Assembly: GCA_046481785.1 (NCBI GenBank) | Contig: JAWOJF010000151.1 | Location: 1 to 5,783, forward strand | Length of the DNA stretch: 5,783 nucleotides | Origin: JAWOJF01 sp046481785 | GTDB taxonomy: Bacteria > Bacteroidota > Ignavibacteria > Ignavibacteriales > Ignavibacteriaceae | Direction of reading: 5' to 3' | Part shown: one piece after another, positions 5,015 to 5,783 of the stretch | How the letters are laid out: every line of letters starts with the position of its first letter | How positions within the stretch are numbered: the first letter of the stretch is position 1 | Translations under genes and position numbers: made by a program | The notes under the pieces: generated by a model | Databases searched by the model: none | Seen by the model: the letters and a program-made list of their open reading frames with translations, nothing else | Told to the model about the DNA's origin: nothing

Positions 5015-5099
5015 TTTATGAGCGTAGAGCACTAACAACATTAATCTAAAACCACTTACTTTTCCACATCAAACTTTACTCACTAAAAAAAATATAAAA

Positions 5100-5516
5100 A
5101 TGAAAACACAGCAAGACTTGAACAAAGAAGTTGTTATTTCTTTCAATAAAGAAGTTATTGAACAGGGGAATCTTAAATCGTTTAGGAAACTGGTAGATGA
5201 TAATGTAATAAATCATGCTGCACCAGCCGGTGCATCTTCAGGCCCGGATAGTATGTCATATTTTATTTTTGATGTCCTGAGAAAGGGGTTCGATATTAAA
5301 AAAGTAAATATTCTTGAACAGGTTGCAGAAAATGATAAAGTAGTTTCAAGAAAGGAAATTCACGCCGTTCACACAGGCCATTTTATGGAAGTTCCTGCAA
5401 CAAATAAAAATGTTACGATAAAAATAATAGATATTATCAGAGTAAAAGACGGTAAATATGCAGAACATTGGGGAATAGGTAATATTTCTGATATCATAAA
5501 AGAGCTTTCTGAATAA
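5100..5516 (+). CDS. SnoaL-like / ester cyclase family protein
   Basis: A 138-residue NTF2-fold protein (cone-shaped alpha+beta barrel) of the SnoaL-like or ester-cyclase group. Supporting features are the amphipathic N-terminal helix (VVISFNKEVIEQGNL), the NHAAPAG segment with H39, the central HTGHFMEVPATNKNVT stretch (91-106), and the C-terminal strand IIDIIRVKDGKYAEHWG with E122-H123-W124. Length fits a single complete domain and there is no signal peptide, so it is probably cytoplasmic. Members range from polyketide cyclases to proteins of unknown substrate, so the reaction cannot be assigned. Pairing with the upstream AraC-type gene suggests regulated expression, perhaps in a stress or small-molecule response. 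The 85-bp gap shows no clear promoter; the ATG follows an A-rich leader without Shine-Dalgarno. Confidence 0.88.
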   Translation: MKTQQDLNKEVVISFNKEVIEQGNLKSFRKLVDDNVINHAAPAGASSGPDSMSYFIFDVLRKGFDIKKVNILEQVAENDKVVSRKEIHAVHTGHFMEVPATNKNVTIKIIDIIRVKDGKYAEHWGIGNISDIIKELSE

Positions 5517-5554
5517 TTATTTCTGTCAGAGGCCACCTGGATAGATTAATTAAC

Positions 5555-5622
5555 AATTAGCAAATTTTAATTAAATGTTTGCATAATTAAGACATAGTTT
5601 ATTCAAAATTTTGTTGCTAATT
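5555..5622 (+). repeat. Three-part AATTAGCAA inverted-repeat cluster
   Basis: AATTAGCAA (5555-5563) has a perfect inverted partner TTGCTAATT (5614-5622) across a 50-nt spacer. A closer partner, TTTGCATAATT (5578-5588), pairs with 5555-5564 apart from one bulged A across 13 nt. The left arm can therefore pair with either right arm but not both. The cluster lies between the cyclase-like gene and the carboxylase gene, in the expected promoter region of the latter. No strong terminator for the cyclase-like gene was found in this gap. Confidence 0.4.
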
Positions 5623-5657
5623 TTCATATGTAAATTTTATGTTAAATTAATCCAGTT

Positions 5658-5674
5658 CCCGGCTTAAAGTTGGG
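5658..5674 (+). other. Leader hairpin before the carboxylase gene
   Basis: CCCGGCT (5658-5664) can pair in RNA with AGTTGGG (5668-5674) across loop TAA, with two G-U pairs. It ends about 20 nt before the ATG at 5695 and just before the purine-rich ribosome binding region. There is only a short TTT after it, so it is a leader structure rather than a clear terminator. Confidence 0.4.
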
Positions 5675-5694
5675 TTTACGGAAGAGAAGGGGAT

Positions 5695-5783
5695 ATGTCC
5701 TTAAAGCAAAAACTCATCGATCTTTTTACACGCAAAGAAAAAATCCAGGGCGGCGGCGGTACTAAAGCTGTAGAAAAGCAGAA
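5695..5783 (+). CDS. Acyl-CoA carboxylase carboxyltransferase subunit, N-terminus (cut by window end)
   Basis: Twenty-nine codons are visible, reading MSLKQKLIDLFTRKEKIQ, then GGGGTKAVEKQ, open to the window edge. The lysine-rich helix followed by a glycine run and xxVEKQ matches the start of biotin-dependent carboxyltransferase subunits (propionyl-CoA carboxylase beta / methylmalonyl-CoA decarboxylase alpha type), where a GGG...I.KQH..GKLTARER motif is usual. Such enzymes move carboxyl from carboxybiotin to an acyl-CoA; family members are usually about 510-520 residues. The start is supported by purine-rich GAGAAGGGG (5684-5692) directly before the ATG. The catalytic part lies outside the window, so substrate and exact family rest on a short segment. 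Confidence 0.7.
   Translation, partial: MSLKQKLIDLFTRKEKIQGGGGTKAVEKQ

Noticed and set aside
1..5783. CRISPR array, insertion sequence, riboswitch of a known class, or defence system
   Set aside because: No regularly spaced repeats, transposase, terminal inverted repeats, known aptamer core or nuclease/toxin genes were seen on either strand.

Overview
This is an AT-rich bacterial chromosomal segment that most resembles the Ignavibacteria/Chlorobi side of the Bacteroidota. Three observations point there. A secreted M1 peptidase ends in a C-terminal domain opening with NYPNPFNP and closing with GVYFYRL...KKLILLK, the type IX secretion (T9SS) sorting-tail type common in that group. The tRNA gene has a Bacteroidota-type promoter (TTG, 20 nt, TAnnTTTG). 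Most genes lack a clear Shine-Dalgarno sequence. Assignment below phylum level is inference.

Layout: 1-252 holds, on the minus strand, an intact tRNA-Arg(ACG) with its promoter. Directly downstream lies a decayed second copy that has lost both strands of the acceptor stem and carries an extra hairpin in the anticodon arm. 327-1339 (minus) is a two-gene unit of response regulators: a NarL/LuxR-type receiver-HTH protein followed by a stand-alone receiver. No histidine kinase lies in the window. 1340-1637 is a divergent intergenic region with several small dyads and repeats. 1638-1919 (plus) encodes an unrecognised 93-residue protein with the clearest ribosome binding site here. It converges on the M1 peptidase gene (1937-3895, minus), and the two stop codons sit in opposite arms of one hairpin.

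3896-4138 is a second divergent region, with a tandem 11-mer, an 18-bp-spaced direct repeat and a weak inverted repeat. It leads to an AraC-family regulator (4139-5014, plus), then a SnoaL/ester-cyclase-like NTF2-fold protein (5100-5516, plus), which probably form a regulator-target pair. After a 178-bp gap with inverted repeats and a leader hairpin, the window ends in the first 29 codons of what looks like a biotin-dependent acyl-CoA carboxylase carboxyltransferase subunit.

The protein genes appear to be ordinary, mostly independent units; I see no defence system, CRISPR array, insertion sequence or new multi-gene system. The oddest signal is the acceptor-less tRNA-Arg copy, followed by the shared stop-codon hairpin and the altered acidic pocket of the NarL-type regulator.
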